DNA of 64,000 nucleotides from ELB16-189 sp018266435 (GCA_030123525.1 CP126125.1:3588626-3652625); one strand, 5' to 3'; positions 43,465-57,300 are shown, counted from the stretch's first letter. Made by a program: numbers and translations. Notes: a model not told the origin generated them from the letters alone.

Positions 43465-45360
43465 GTGAAAGCATTGAAAAACTATGTAAAGAGAGGCGGC
43501 TTTTTCAAAGCCGTGGTAGAAGACGGCTCTGATATTATTTTTATTGTGGACTACCACGGGGGCATCCTTTACCACAACCAGTCTGTAAAAGAGACCTTAG
43601 GGTATTCTCAAAATACATTGACCGGCAAGAACTTTTTTGATTTCATCCACCCCTCCACCCTCTTGCAATTTAAAAAAGCCTACACTGCCAGTACCAAAAA
43701 AAAGTTTAACGAGTCGGTGGAGTTTCAATTCCGATGCAAAGACGGCACCTACCGGTACCTGGAGTTTAACTCCATCAACTTGCTACAAAAAGAAAAAATA
43801 AAAGGATTGATTTTAGACTGTCGCGACATTGAGCAGCGTAAAAAAGATGCTGAAGAGTTGCTGCGTGCGCAAAAGGCCAAAGAACTTTTTTTGGCCAACA
43901 TTAGTCATGAAATACGTACACCCATCAACGGCATCGCGGGCATGGCTTCGCTGCTCAGTCAAAACCCCAACGCCAATGAACAGGCTACGTACCTGCACGC
44001 AATTCAACATGCAGCCGATAACCTGAAGGTAATCATTAACGATATTCTCGACCTCGCCTCGATCGAATCAGGAAAACTAAAATTTGAACACATCGGGTTC
44101 AACTTAAACGACCTGATGCAATCGATCATAGACAGCTTCTCGTTTCAGGCATCTGAGAAAAAAATTTCATTGCACTACCAGCTGCATCCTGATGCCAACC
44201 GGATTTTTTTAGGTGACCCCGTGCGCCTCAATCAAGTATTGCTTAACCTCATTGGTAATGCCATCAAATTTACCCAGCAAGGCTCCATTTCCCTGTCGTG
44301 CCATGTATCCAAAAAAACAAGTAAAAATTATTATTTGGTTTTTGAAGTGAAGGACACAGGCATTGGCATACCCAAAACAAAACTGAATACCATTTTTGAG
44401 AGTTTTAGCCAGGTAGACGCCAGCGTTACCCGCAAGTATGGAGGCACCGGGCTTGGCCTTACCATTGTAAAACAATTAGTGGACTTACAAAAAGGAAATA
44501 TCTCCGTAAAAAGCAAGGAAGGCTCTGGCTCTGTGTTTGCGGTTACTATTCCTTATCAAGTTGCCAGCCCGAGCGAGTTACCCGGGCAGGTAAACAAATC
44601 CACTGCTTATCAAAAAAAATCATTGTCTCACCTTTCTGTTTTGTTGGTGGAAGACAACGACATCAACCGGTTATATGCCGGCAGTATTTTAAAAATCTGG
44701 GATTGCCAGATCGACTCAGCCGAAAACGGATTGGTAGCCGTAGAAAAAATTAAAAACGGAGATTACGACATTGTGCTCATGGACATACAAATGCCTGTGA
44801 TGGATGGCCTGGAAGCAACTAAAGTGATCCGTGGCAGTTCATCATCCAAAAGCCTAATCCCCATCATTGCCCTTACTGCCAACGCTACTCACAAAGACAT
44901 TGAAGAATGTTTGGCTGCGGGCATGAACGACTGGGTGGCCAAGCCATTTACGCCCGAAGACCTTTACAAAAAACTTACACGCTTAAAAATCAACAAAAAA
45001 ACAAAAGGCAGGCAGTTGAAAAATATTGACCTCAGCCACTTAAAAAGTATTTCAAACAACGATGAGAAATTTATTCGTGAGATCATTCAATCGTTTCTCA
45101 AAAACATTCCCGAAACAATCAAAGAAATAAAACTGCACAGAGATCAAGGAGACTGGGTATCGCTGTCACGAGCCGTTCATAAAATAAAACCTTCTGTAAC
45201 CATGATCGGAATGAAGGCTTCGCGCGAAAAGGCTATTCAGGTAGAAGAGTTAGCAAAACAAAACAAAGACACGCAACTACTCCGTTCACTGGTAGATGAA
45301 CTCTGTACCGATCTTTCAAATGCTATTCTTGAACTGAGTGAGACCGTTACTCCGGATTGA
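43465..45360 (+). CDS. Hybrid histidine kinase PAS-HisKA-HATPase-REC-Hpt
   Basis: 631 residues without a signal peptide or membrane helix, so it is a cytosolic kinase. A PAS domain (about 12-122) is followed by HisKA with the phospho-accepting His148 in ISHEIRTP. The HATPase has N-box LNLIGNAIKF, G1 VKDTGIGIP and G2 YGGTGLGL. A receiver (about 390-507) has phospho-acceptor Asp440 in VLMDIQMP. A C-terminal Hpt domain has His572 in VHKIKPS. This is a complete internal phosphorelay (His-Asp-His) that can pass phosphate to a separate receiver, most simply the sigma-54 regulator encoded 7 bp upstream. The start codon is GTG. The last 14 bases overlap, on the opposite strand, the end of the giant surface-protein gene. 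Confidence 0.95.
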   Translation: MKALKNYVKRGGFFKAVVEDGSDIIFIVDYHGGILYHNQSVKETLGYSQNTLTGKNFFDFIHPSTLLQFKKAYTASTKKKFNESVEFQFRCKDGTYRYLEFNSINLLQKEKIKGLILDCRDIEQRKKDAEELLRAQKAKELFLANISHEIRTPINGIAGMASLLSQNPNANEQATYLHAIQHAADNLKVIINDILDLASIESGKLKFEHIGFNLNDLMQSIIDSFSFQASEKKISLHYQLHPDANRIFLGDPVRLNQVLLNLIGNAIKFTQQGSISLSCHVSKKTSKNYYLVFEVKDTGIGIPKTKLNTIFESFSQVDASVTRKYGGTGLGLTIVKQLVDLQKGNISVKSKEGSGSVFAVTIPYQVASPSELPGQVNKSTAYQKKSLSHLSVLLVEDNDINRLYAGSILKIWDCQIDSAENGLVAVEKIKNGDYDIVLMDIQMPVMDGLEATKVIRGSSSSKSLIPIIALTANATHKDIEECLAAGMNDWVAKPFTPEDLYKKLTRLKINKKTKGRQLKNIDLSHLKSISNNDEKFIREIIQSFLKNIPETIKEIKLHRDQGDWVSLSRAVHKIKPSVTMIGMKASREKAIQVEELAKQNKDTQLLRSLVDELCTDLSNAILELSETVTPD

Positions 45361-48300
45361 GTACCACCAGCCTTCGGTAAACCGGAGTTTGGCCTGGCGC
45401 GCCAACAGCCACAATGTAAACTCCGCTCTGAAGACTAATTGAAATTGTTTTCTTGCCATTGAAGGCATCGCTGAAATTACCTGACATCACGTAGATGCCG
45501 CGCTGGTCGGCAATTTTCCAGATGCATCCTTCGGGGAAATCACCGGGCAATGCTAAATTAAATTTAGACTCGGCCGGGTTAGGGTATAATACCAAGTCGT
45601 CCAGTGAACCGGTTGTTTGCTCCACACCGGTAATTACCTGTCCGGTTTTAGTATTCAGTTTAATAGGTGAAACAAAACTCTGCACAATTTCTTGAGCACC
45701 CCGCTTCAGCGGGTCGATGTTTTGCACCCAGGCTACCAAACGCAGTTTAGTAGCATCTTTGATCGTGCAGTTCAGCGTGGTTACCCCGCCATTGGCCGGG
45801 TTGGATAAAATCAATGAGTCTCCGGGGTTCAGTGTTCCCAACGGTGGTGTATTGCCACTGCCTGAGAACAATAACTTACGCATAATGTGCGTATAGGTTT
45901 TTCCCGGAACAGTGAGGCTATCTCGTTCTTCCATCAACGCAATGTTTGCATAGATTGGATAGGTAACGGTGGTATCGGCTTTAACGTGGATGCGCGCATT
46001 GATTTTATTGCTCGAGCCGGTGGGCAGTGTATCTACTTTGGTGATGATGAGCTGCGGTTTTTTCAGTGCCATGCGATCAATTTCAACACCGTTCAAAAAC
46101 GTTGAGTAATCTCCATTGGCAAAAATTCCCGTTTGAATACCACTCATGACAGAGTACGGAGGTTGCTGTACGTTATAAAACAGAGCACGTGCTGAGGCAT
46201 CATCGGCATTGGTTTGGCTAAACACATCGGGTGCCGGAAAGCGTACATGATACTGCAGGTAAGTGAAATCGGTGTCTTCGTTTCTGGCTGACAGTTGTGC
46301 CTGATAAAGTGTATTAAAATTAGACTCGGCTATTAGGCTGCTCGTTTGGTTTGCGTTAGTAAAATTTTCAAACAACACATTTTTTGTTTTGTTGCCCACG
46401 TACACGTTGTCAAAGGCAAACCCATCGTATTTCGTGCCGCCAGAGGGTATCCCCTTGCTGGCAAAGGCTATCCGTAAACGTACCTGCTTACGCAAGGAAT
46501 CGTAAGGGGGCAATGGATTTACCCACGGTATCATGTCAAGATTGTAACTGGCACGATACCAACTTGCCTGCGTGTTACCGGTCCATCCATAAGGACCAAA
46601 GCTTGGCTGCTCACCCGGGTTGGCTGTAACTATTGCACCCGGTGGATACCAATTAATTCCTTGGTTGCGTTGAGACGTAGGAAGCCCTGCCAACGGCCCA
46701 ACCAACTCCCAACTGGTTCCGCCATTAACAGAGTATTGCAACACAGCTCCATCTGCATTAACTTCGGTATTTACCCAGTAATCAAATGACACCTTGGGCC
46801 TGTTGAGTTTTGAAAGATTGAAGCAAGGTCCGTTAATCGCTGAGTTCTCATAGTAGAAATAAGAATTGTTGTTCTTTCCTGTCCACCACGAATAGTTACC
46901 CGTTTGTGGTGACGGTTGAATCACCAATCCATTGGGTTTACTCCACACCCAACTGGTATCACTTTTTATCGAATCAAGAAGGGTAGCATTGGTAGCGAAA
47001 TAACCATCCGGAACTTCAGGTATCCAACCTCCACCATGGGTTGCTATGTTCTCAAAATTCTCTTCGTACGCAGAATCGGCCGATATCTTCAGTGTTTTGT
47101 AGGCTAAAATAAATACTTTTTTTACAGGTGTTGTTGCAAAACAGCCGTTGTTATTGGTTACTGTAAGCGTTACAGGATATATACTATTGGAGTTGTATTT
47201 ATGGTTCGGTTTGGAATACGTGCCGCTGGTTAAGTTTGATGCGCTGTTGGTGACCTTTGCACCCGGGCTGCCGGATATGGTTTTTCCATCACCAAAATCC
47301 CATTTCAAATTAGTAATTGTACTTACTACTCCAGGAAACGAATGGTCAACAAATTTAGTGGAGTCATTGGTACATATAGCCGACCATGAAAAAGCAGGTG
47401 AAGGCGGATTACCAACCGTTAACGGATAAGAGAACATAGCTGTGCACCCCCCGTTCGGGGCATCTGTGACAACCTGCAAAGTTACGTTATAGTTACTGGG
47501 AACTCCGTATTTATGCGAAGTACTGGTGAAGGGACTGGTAAAGTAAGCCTTAGGCGAGCCATCGTTAAAGTCCCAAATATAATTAACAATAGTTGAGCTG
47601 TTATAAGGAACCGGTAAGGTGTTAGCTTGAACTTTGGAAGAATCATAAAATGTCACCGCATTAACAACACAATTATTGCTCGAACTAAATTTAGGTTTGG
47701 GATAAGGAAAGACTAAAATAGGATGAAGCTTAGTGGTAATAGCCCCAAATGTATTTTGGAACTGATAGTAAATAAAGTATTCTTTAGCCGGCAAGTTGGT
47801 AGTATTTAAGTACACATTACTGCCGGAAATAATCAAACTATTAGCAATCAACACCGAGTCAGCATACGTCTGAACCCCCCCATAACCCGCACTGCCTGTT
47901 GAGTACGGACCCACCGCAAAAAAGCCTGTAGCGGGCTGGCCGTTTGGCAGTGGGGTGCCAACAAGCTGCACATTTCCTTCACTAGAGCATATCGGTATTT
48001 CTCCACTTCCAAATGTTACTTTGTTGAAAATAGTAAACTCACATGTCGTTACCGGGTTAACAATTATATTTTGAGAAGTAGAGTTAGTGCAAGAATTAAT
48101 ATCCGTGAAATTATACGTTACAGTATTTAATCCCAACGTTGCCAAACTTGGATAAAATGTAGCTTTATCAACCGGGCTCTGAGTGGTGATGCCCACGCCC
48201 GGAGTGGAGGGGGATATTGTAAACAACCCTCCTATTTGATTGCCCGTTAACGGAAAAGGGAGTGTATTGGCCACTACCTGAGGAGGAGCCCCTGGAGGGA

Positions 48301-51300
48301 ATCCGCTAAATGTAACTATCGGCAATGGGTTAATCTTCAAATTCGTTTGGGTGCTCACGGCAGTACACGGGCCTGCACCATCAGGATCAAGTGCAGTAAA
48401 TGTCAATACCACGGTGGTGTTGATCTCATTTGGGTTTTTAAATGTATAGGTAGCATTCGGGTCGTTCACATTACTGAATGTACCCAGCCCGCCCGACCAC
48501 ACCGTAGCTACAGTCGAACCCCCTATACTTCCACCCAAGGCAATGCCCGGCACATCTTGGCATATCGCCAGATTAGCCGGTGCAAAAACCTGTGCCGACT
48601 GATTGATGTGAATATTGATAGTGGCGATGGCCGGTGAACAAGGGCCTGCGCCATCCGGGTCATTGGTAGTCAGTTTTAAGGTAACAGTATGTGTTACATC
48701 GGCCGCTACCGGAGTATAAGTAGCCGTTACTGTACTTCCCGAAAGATTGGAGGCAGAAAGTGTTCCTCCACCACTTACCACACTCCAAAGACCTGTTACC
48801 GCACTGCCCCCAATTGTTCCGGTCAAGGCAATGGATGCCGGCTGACAAACGGTGTAGTCTGCCGGCAACGAAACTGTGGCTTGTTTAGTAATAGAAACCG
48901 TTGTCTGCTGTGAGGTAGGGTTTGAACAACCCGAAGCTGCTACAGTAAAAGTATAAGTAACCGTGGTGGGTGTAGTAAAAGGAGTGGCCAATGTTTCCGT
49001 AATAAACTGACCGTTAGTAAAGGTTGTCCCAGGACTCATTGTTCCGGTAACTCCATTATAATTCACAGATGAAAGAGTGATTACCGCACCCGTTGTCGGG
49101 CTATTCAATTGAATATTCACAGGAGATCCTTCACATACCTCTAATGTATTATTGGTAATTGAAAAGACGGGTGAAGGATTGACAACAACATTTACCGTTT
49201 GAAGCGGGCCTGCCACACAGCCTCCTACTACTACTGCAAATTGATACACTACTGTAACAGGCGCATTGGTAGGGTTTACCAATACTTCCGTTACTTTTTG
49301 TCCACTCGAATAAAGAAGACCAGACGAAAGAGTACCGCTTACTGCACCATAGTTTACTGCGCTTAATACTATTTGTCCGCCCCCCACAGCGGTATTGAGT
49401 GTGATATTTGCCTGGCTACCCGAGCAAATCGTTGGTGCATTATTTGTAACAATGGGAATTGTTGGTTCAGGTAAGACTTGCACCGTAGTGCTTTGAGTGG
49501 TTGCACTCAGCGGGCATGACGGAGTGGTTAATGGTGTGCTCACCGTAAAGGTATAAGTAATAGTGATGGGGTTGTTGGTATTATTTACTAATCCGCCCAC
49601 ACTTTCACTGATCACCGCCCCCGTGGTAAATGTGCCGCCTGAAGCATACAGCCCACCTGTAATTGCTCCATAAGAAACATTCTGCAACGATATACTTGCC
49701 CCTGAGGTGGGACTCGTCAGTGTAATGGATGGCTGTGTACCACTGCAAATAACTGCTGTAGTATTGTTAATCCCCATCGTGGGGTTTGGATTGACCACTA
49801 CGGTAGTCGCCATGCTTGCACTCGGTCCGCACGCACCAACGATTGCTTCAAACTGATAGGTAACCGTAACCGGTGCATTGGTTGAGTTGATTAAAACCTC
49901 AGTAATAAACTGCCCATCGTTGTATAACGCACCGGCAGATAATGTGCCCGAGACCGCACCGTAGCTGACCGACTTAAGTCTTACCTGTCCGCCAGCTACT
50001 GGTGTATTCAGTAAAATATTGGTTTGACTTCCTGAACAGATTTGTGCGGACGAGTTTGTAAATGTGAATGAAGGAGCCGGCTGAACGGTTACTACATAAT
50101 CTCTGGATGTGCCGCTACAACCGCTCACACTGGGTGTGATGTGGTAGGTAACCGTACCAACTGTGTTTGATGAGTTGGTCAGTGCGTCAGTAATCATCCC
50201 GCTCCCTGAAGCCGTGTTGCCTGTGACCGATCCGGTAACACTGCTCGTCCATGTGTACGTTGTTCCACCAATCGAGGAAGTGGGCGTAAAGCCCAGTGCC
50301 GTGCCGCTGCAAATGGTGGTCTGAAGTTGCAAAGAGGTGTTGGTAATCACCGGAGCGGGATTCACGGTAACAGTAACCACGATGGGTGTGCCTGCACAAC
50401 CGTTCGCAGTTGGCGTGATTGTGTAGTTCACTGTACCGGGGTTGATGCCGTCTGTACTGGTCAACAATTGGCTGATTGTAACCCCACTACCCCCAGACAT
50501 TCCTGTTACATTCGTGCTGCTTGATACGGCCCATGCAAAGGTCGTTCCTGAAACTGTATTCGGGTTGGTGATTGCCACGCTCGTGGTCTGGCCGCTGCAG
50601 ATCGTTTGATTAGAAGCCGACACGGTCGGAACCGGATTAATGGTTACTACATAGTTTACCGGTAATCCAACGCAAGAATTGAACGTTGGTGTTATTGTAT
50701 AGGTAATGGTTCCTGCAGTATTCCCTGAGTTAACCGGAGTGTCTGTAATTGTACCTGATCCTGATGCTGAAACACCCGTCAATACCCCGGTTGTAGTAGT
50801 CGTCCAGGCATAAGTAGTTGTCACCCCAGTATTTGAAGTGGGTAAGAAACTCAGTGTAGTTCCGCTACAGATAGTAGTTTGAAGTTGTAGCGCAGTATTG
50901 GTTATCACCGGGTTTGGGTGGAGGGTGATCGTAAAGGTCTTTTGATTCGCCCCTGCACTGCTGCACCCATTGGCCGTGCCCGTCACTGTAATCGTGCCGG
51001 TAACATCTGCACCTGTATTGTTGGCTGGTGCTGTGTAGATGATGTCACCTGTACCACTCGCTGCTATTCCGATTGAGGGGTTGCTGTTCGTCCAGGTTTG
51101 CACACTACCTGCCACATTGCTCGTCAGCGGGATGTTGATTCCTGTTCCAGGGCAAAAAGCCTGATTTGCTACGGCTGCAACCACCGGCTCGGGATTCACT
51201 GTAATTGTGAAGGTCTTCACCGGACCTGTGCATCCGTTCTTGGTAGCTGTCACACTTACGGTGCCTGTTACCGCTGATCCGGTAGTGTTCACTGCGGCTG

Positions 51301-54300
51301 TGAACGCGGCTATGTTGCCCGACCCGCTGGGCGCAAGCCCGGTGCTGGGGTTGCTGTTCGTCCAGTTGTAGGTCTCTCCGCCTCCCGTGTTGGCGCTGAA
51401 GTTAATCGCAACCACTGCTCCTCCGCTACAAACGGTGATGTTCCCCACCGGGGTGACCACCGGGCTCGGATGTATGGTGAGGTTAAAATTCTTGCTTGGT
51501 CCCGTACATCCATTTTTGGTTGCCTGATAGGTGATGGTTCCCACAACATCTGCTCCTGAAATATTTGTTCCTCCCGTAAACACCAAATCTCCAAGACCGG
51601 ATGCAGGAATTCCGATAGCTGGATTAGAATTAGTCCATGATACGGTTGATCCTGCGATGTTTGCAGGCAACGGAATATTAATCGAAGTGCCCGGGCAAAA
51701 AGCTGCGTCAGCTTGCGCTGAAACCTGTGGAATTGGATTAACTGTTGCATTTACTGCAAATGGAATTCCATTACAGCCAGCTGCCTGAGGTGTGATACTG
51801 TAGGTTACGCTGCCGACATTAATTCCATCGGTAGAAGTAAGGCTTTGGTTAATCAAACTTCCGACACCTCCGGATGCTCCGGTAACATTAGTACTTGATT
51901 GCACAATCCAGGTGAAAGTTGTTCCCGGGGTACCGTTAGGATTGGTGATCGAAATATTTGTGGAAGATCCGCTGCAAATAGTTACATCACTGGCTGCGGC
52001 ATCAGGAATTTTATTGACTGTTAGTGTAGCAAATGAACTGGTAACAGCTGCTGTACAAAAACCACTTGCATTTTTTACTACTACTTGATATTTGTTAGCA
52101 TTTAATGCCAGCGTTATTCCCGCAAGGGTGAGTGTGTTTGTATTAACTCCGCTATAAATTCCGGTATTTGATAAGTTCACTCCGTTCTCCTGCCACTGGT
52201 ATGATAAATTGTATCCACTGGCTAAAACAGAAAACGAAACAGTTGCATTTTGGCAAGCCGTAACATTTGATGGTCCTGTAGTTACAATTGCATTTTGCTG
52301 CACTGAAAGCAATGCTGAAGAACTGATAACTGCCGGAGCGCATGCTCCACCTACAACCACTCGATACAAATATCCTGAGTAGGAAAAAGGTGTAGTAGTC
52401 AACGTCAAGGTAGCTGACGTAGCTCCGCTATAAACTGCGCCCGAAACATTATTGAAAGTCAATCCGCCATCTGTACTTACCTGCCATTGGTAGGTAGGTG
52501 ATGTGGTCACTCCAGCATTAACTGAAAAATTAGTATTTGTGTTTTCACAAATCGTGGAGTTAGATGGTTGGCCGGTAATTTGAGGAAGATTTTGAACGGT
52601 TAACGTTGAGACTATTGATGATGCACTAGGGGCACATGTGCCGCTTACAACCACTTGATATTGCTTGCCGTTCAATGTGGCATCGATTCCCGAAATCAAT
52701 AAACTATTGGTGTTGATCCCAGAAAAATAGGCTCCAACCGGTGGTAAACTGGTGGCCACATCTATCCATTGGTAAGTAAGCCCGGTGCCGGTTGCTGTGA
52801 CAGACAGCAGTACATTCGTTCCCGCACAAGATGTTGTGCTGGCGGGGGGTTGTACGGTAATGGCGGGGGGACTGTTAACGGTTAATACGGATCCGCTGCT
52901 GGTCACGGCCGGGGTGCATGTGCCGCTCACTACTACATCGTAGGTGGCCGCATCGCTTACCGCTAGGCTTGCGATGGTATAGCTGTTCGATATGGCTCCT
53001 CCGATGTTGGTTCCGTTCTTCCGCCACTGGTAGCTCAACCCTGTACCGGTGGCTGTAACTGTGAACGTGGCTGGGGTTCCTACGCACTGGCTCTGGCTCG
53101 CTACCGGCTGTACGGTGATCGCGGGGGGCGGGTTCACTGTCAACGCGGCTACGCTGCTGGTCGCGGCCGGGGCACATGTGCCGCTTACCACTACATCGTA
53201 GTTGGCCGCATCGCTTGCTCCGGTGCTTAAGATACTATAACTGCTCGATATGGCTCCTCCGATGTTGGTCCCGTTCTTCCGCCACTGGTAGCTCAACCCT
53301 GTACCGGTGGCTGTAACTGTGAAGGTCACTCCGCTCCCCTGGCATACGCTCTGGGTCACGGGTTGTACGGTAATGGCGGGGGGACTGTTAACGGTTAATA
53401 CGGATCCGCTGCTGGTCACGGCCGGGGTGCATGTGCCGCTCACTACTACATCGTAGGTGGCCGCATCGCTTACCGCTAGGCTTGCGATGGTATAGCTGTT
53501 CGATATGGCTCCTCCGATGTTGGTTCCGTTCTTCCGCCACTGGTAGCTCAACCCTGTACCGGTGGCTGTAACTGTGAACGTGGCTGGGGTTCCTACGCAC
53601 TGGCTCTGGCTCGCTACCGGCTGTACGGTGATCGCGGGGGGCGGGTTCACTGTCAACGCGGCTACGCTGCTGGTCGCGGCCGGGGCACATGTGCCGCTTA
53701 CCACTACATCGTAGTTGGCCGCATCGCTTGCTCCGGTGCTTAAGATACTATAACTGCTCGATATGGCTCCTCCGATGTTGGTCCCGTTCTTCCGCCACTG
53801 GTAGCTCAACCCTGTACCGGTGGCTGTAACTGTGAAGGTCACTCCGCTCCCCTGGCATACGCTCTGGGTCACGGGTTGTACGGTAATGGCGGGGGGACTG
53901 TTAACGGTTAATACGGATCCGCTGCTGGTCACGGCCGGGGTGCATGTGCCGCTCACTACTACATCGTAGGTGGCCGCATCGCTTACCGCTAGGCTTGCGA
54001 TGGTATAGCTGTTCGATATGGCTCCTCCGATGTTGGTTCCGTTCTTCCGCCACTGGTAGCTCAACCCTGTACCGGTGGCTGTAACTGTGAACGTGGCTGG
54101 GGTTCCTACGCACTGGCTCTGGCTCGCTACCGGCTGTACGGTGATCGCGGGGGGCGGGTTCACTGTCAACGCGGCTACGCTGCTGGTCGCGGCCGGGGCA
54201 CATGTGCCGCTTACCACTACATCGTAGTTGGCCGCATCGCTTGCTCCGGTGCTTAAGATACTATAACTGCTCGATATGGCTCCTCCGATGTTGGTCCCGT

Positions 54301-57300
54301 TCTTCCGCCACTGGTAGCTCAACCCTGTACCGGTGGCTGTAACTGTGAAGGTCACTCCGCTCCCCTGGCATACGCTCTGGGTCACGGGTTGTACGGTAAT
54401 GGCGGGGGGACTGTTAACGGTTAATACGGATCCGCTGCTGGTCACGGCCGGGGTGCATGTGCCGCTCACTACTACATCGTAGGTGGCCGCATCGCTTACC
54501 GCTAGGCTTGCGATGGTATAGCTGTTCGATATGGCTCCTCCGATGTTGGTTCCGTTCTTCCGCCACTGGTAGCTCAACCCTGTACCGGTGGCTGTAACTG
54601 TGAACGTGGCTGGGGTTCCTACGCACTGGCTCTGGCTCGCTACCGGCTGTACGGTGATCGCGGGGGGCGGGTTCACTGTCAACGCGGCTACGCTGCTGGT
54701 CGCGGCCGGGGCACATGTGCCGCTTACCACTACATCGTAGTTGGCCGCATCGCTTGCTCCGGTGCTTAAGATACTATAACTGCTCGATATGGCTCCTCCG
54801 ATGTTGGTCCCGTTCTTCCGCCACTGGTAGCTCAACCCTGTACCGGTGGCTGTAACTGTGAAGGTCACTCCGCTCCCCTGGCATACGCTCTGGGTCACGG
54901 GTTGTACGGTAATGGCGGGGGGACTGTTAACGGTTAATACGGATCCGCTGCTGGTCACGGCCGGGGTGCATGTGCCGCTCACTACTACATCGTAGGTGGC
55001 CGCATCGCTTACCGCTAGGCTTGCGATGGTATAGCTGTTCGATATGGCTCCTCCGATGTTGGTTCCGTTCTTCCGCCACTGGTAGCTCAACCCTGTACCG
55101 GTGGCTGTAACTGTGAACGTGGCTGGGGTTCCTACGCACTGGCTCTGGCTCGCTACCGGCTGTACGGTGATCGCGGGGGGCGGGTTCACTGTCAACGCGG
55201 CTACGCTGCTGGTCGCGGCCGGGGCACATGTGCCGCTTACCACTACATCGTAGTTGGCCGCATCGCTTGCTCCGGTGCTTAAGATACTATAACTGCTCGA
55301 TATGGCTCCTCCGATGTTGGTCCCGTTCTTCCGCCACTGGTAGCTCAACCCTGTACCGGTGGCTGTAACTGTGAAGGTCACTCCGCTCCCCTGGCATACG
55401 CTCTGGGTCACGGGTTGTACGGTAATGGCGGGGGGACTGTTAACGGTTAATACGGATCCGCTGCTGGTCACGGCCGGGGTGCATGTGCCGCTCACTACTA
55501 CATCGTAGGTGGCCGCATCGCTTACCGCTAGGCTTGCGATGGTATAGCTGTTCGATATGGCTCCTCCGATGTTGGTTCCGTTCTTCCGCCACTGGTAGCT
55601 CAACCCTGTACCGGTGGCTGTAACTGTGAACGTGGCTGGGGTTCCTACGCACTGGCTCTGGCTCGCTACCGGCTGTACGGTGATCGCGGGGGGCGGGTTC
55701 ACTGTCAACGCGGCTACGCTGCTGGTCGCGGCCGGGGCACATGTGCCGCTTACCACTACATCGTAGTTGGCCGCATCGCTTGCTCCGGTGCTTAAGATAC
55801 TATAACTGCTCGATATGGCTCCTCCGATGTTGGTCCCGTTCTTCCGCCACTGGTAGCTCAACCCTGTACCGGTGGCTGTAACTGTGAAGGTCACTCCGCT
55901 CCCCTGGCATACGCTCTGGGTCACGGGTTGTACGGTAATGGCGGGGGGACTGTTAACGGTTAATACGGATCCGCTGCTGGTCACGGCCGGGGTGCATGTG
56001 CCGCTCACTACTACATCGTAGGTGGCCGCATCGCTTACCGCTAGGCTTGCGATGGTATAGCTGTTCGATATGGCTCCTCCGATGTTGGTTCCGTTCTTCC
56101 GCCACTGGTAGCTCAACCCTGTACCGGTGGCTGTAACTGTGAACGTGGCTGGGGTTCCTACGCACTGGCTCTGGCTCGCTACCGGCTGTACGGTGATCGC
56201 GGGGGGCGGGTTCACTGTCAACGCGGCTACGCTGCTGGTCGCGGCCGGGGCACATGTGCCGCTTACCACTACATCGTAGTTGGCCGCATCGCTTGCTCCG
56301 GTGCTTAAGATACTATAACTGCTCGATATGGCTCCTCCGATGTTGGTCCCGTTCTTCCGCCACTGGTAGCTCAACCCTGTACCGGTGGCTGTAACTGTGA
56401 AGGTCACTCCGCTCCCCTGGCATACGCTCTGGGTCACGGGTTGTACGGTAATGGCGGGGGGACTGTTAACGGTTAATACGGATCCGCTGCTGGTCACGGC
56501 CGGGGTGCATGTGCCGCTCACTACTACATCGTAGGTGGCCGCATCGCTTACCGCTAGGCTTGCGATGGTATAGCTGTTCGATATGGCTCCTCCGATGTTG
56601 GTTCCGTTCTTCCGCCACTGGTAGCTCAACCCTGTACCGGTGGCTGTAACTGTGAACGTGGCTGGGGTTCCTACGCACTGGCTCTGGCTCGCTACCGGCT
56701 GTACGGTGATCGCGGGGGGCGGGTTCACTGTCAACGCGGCTACGCTGCTGGTCGCGGCCGGGGCACATGTGCCGCTTACCACTACATCGTAGTTGGCCGC
56801 ATCGCTTGCTCCGGTGCTTAAGATACTATAACTGCTCGATATGGCTCCTCCGATGTTGGTCCCGTTCTTCCGCCACTGGTAGCTCAACCCTGTACCGGTG
56901 GCTGTAACTGTGAAGGTCACTCCGCTCCCCTGGCATACGCTCTGGGTCACGGGTTGTACGGTAATGGCGGGGGGACTGTTAACGGTTAATACGGATCCGC
57001 TGCTGGTCACGGCCGGGGTGCATGTGCCGCTCACTACTACATCGTAGGTGGCCGCATCGCTTACCGCTAGGCTTGCGATGGTATAGCTGTTCGATATGGC
57101 TCCTCCGATGTTGGTTCCGTTCTTCCGCCACTGGTAGCTCAACCCTGTACCGGTGGCTGTAACTGTGAACGTGGCTGGGGTTCCTACGCACTGGCTCTGG
57201 CTCGCTACCGGCTGTACGGTGATCGCGGGGGGCGGGTTCACTGTCAACGCGGCTACGCTGCTGGTCGCGGCCGGGGCACATGTGCCGCTTACCACTACAT

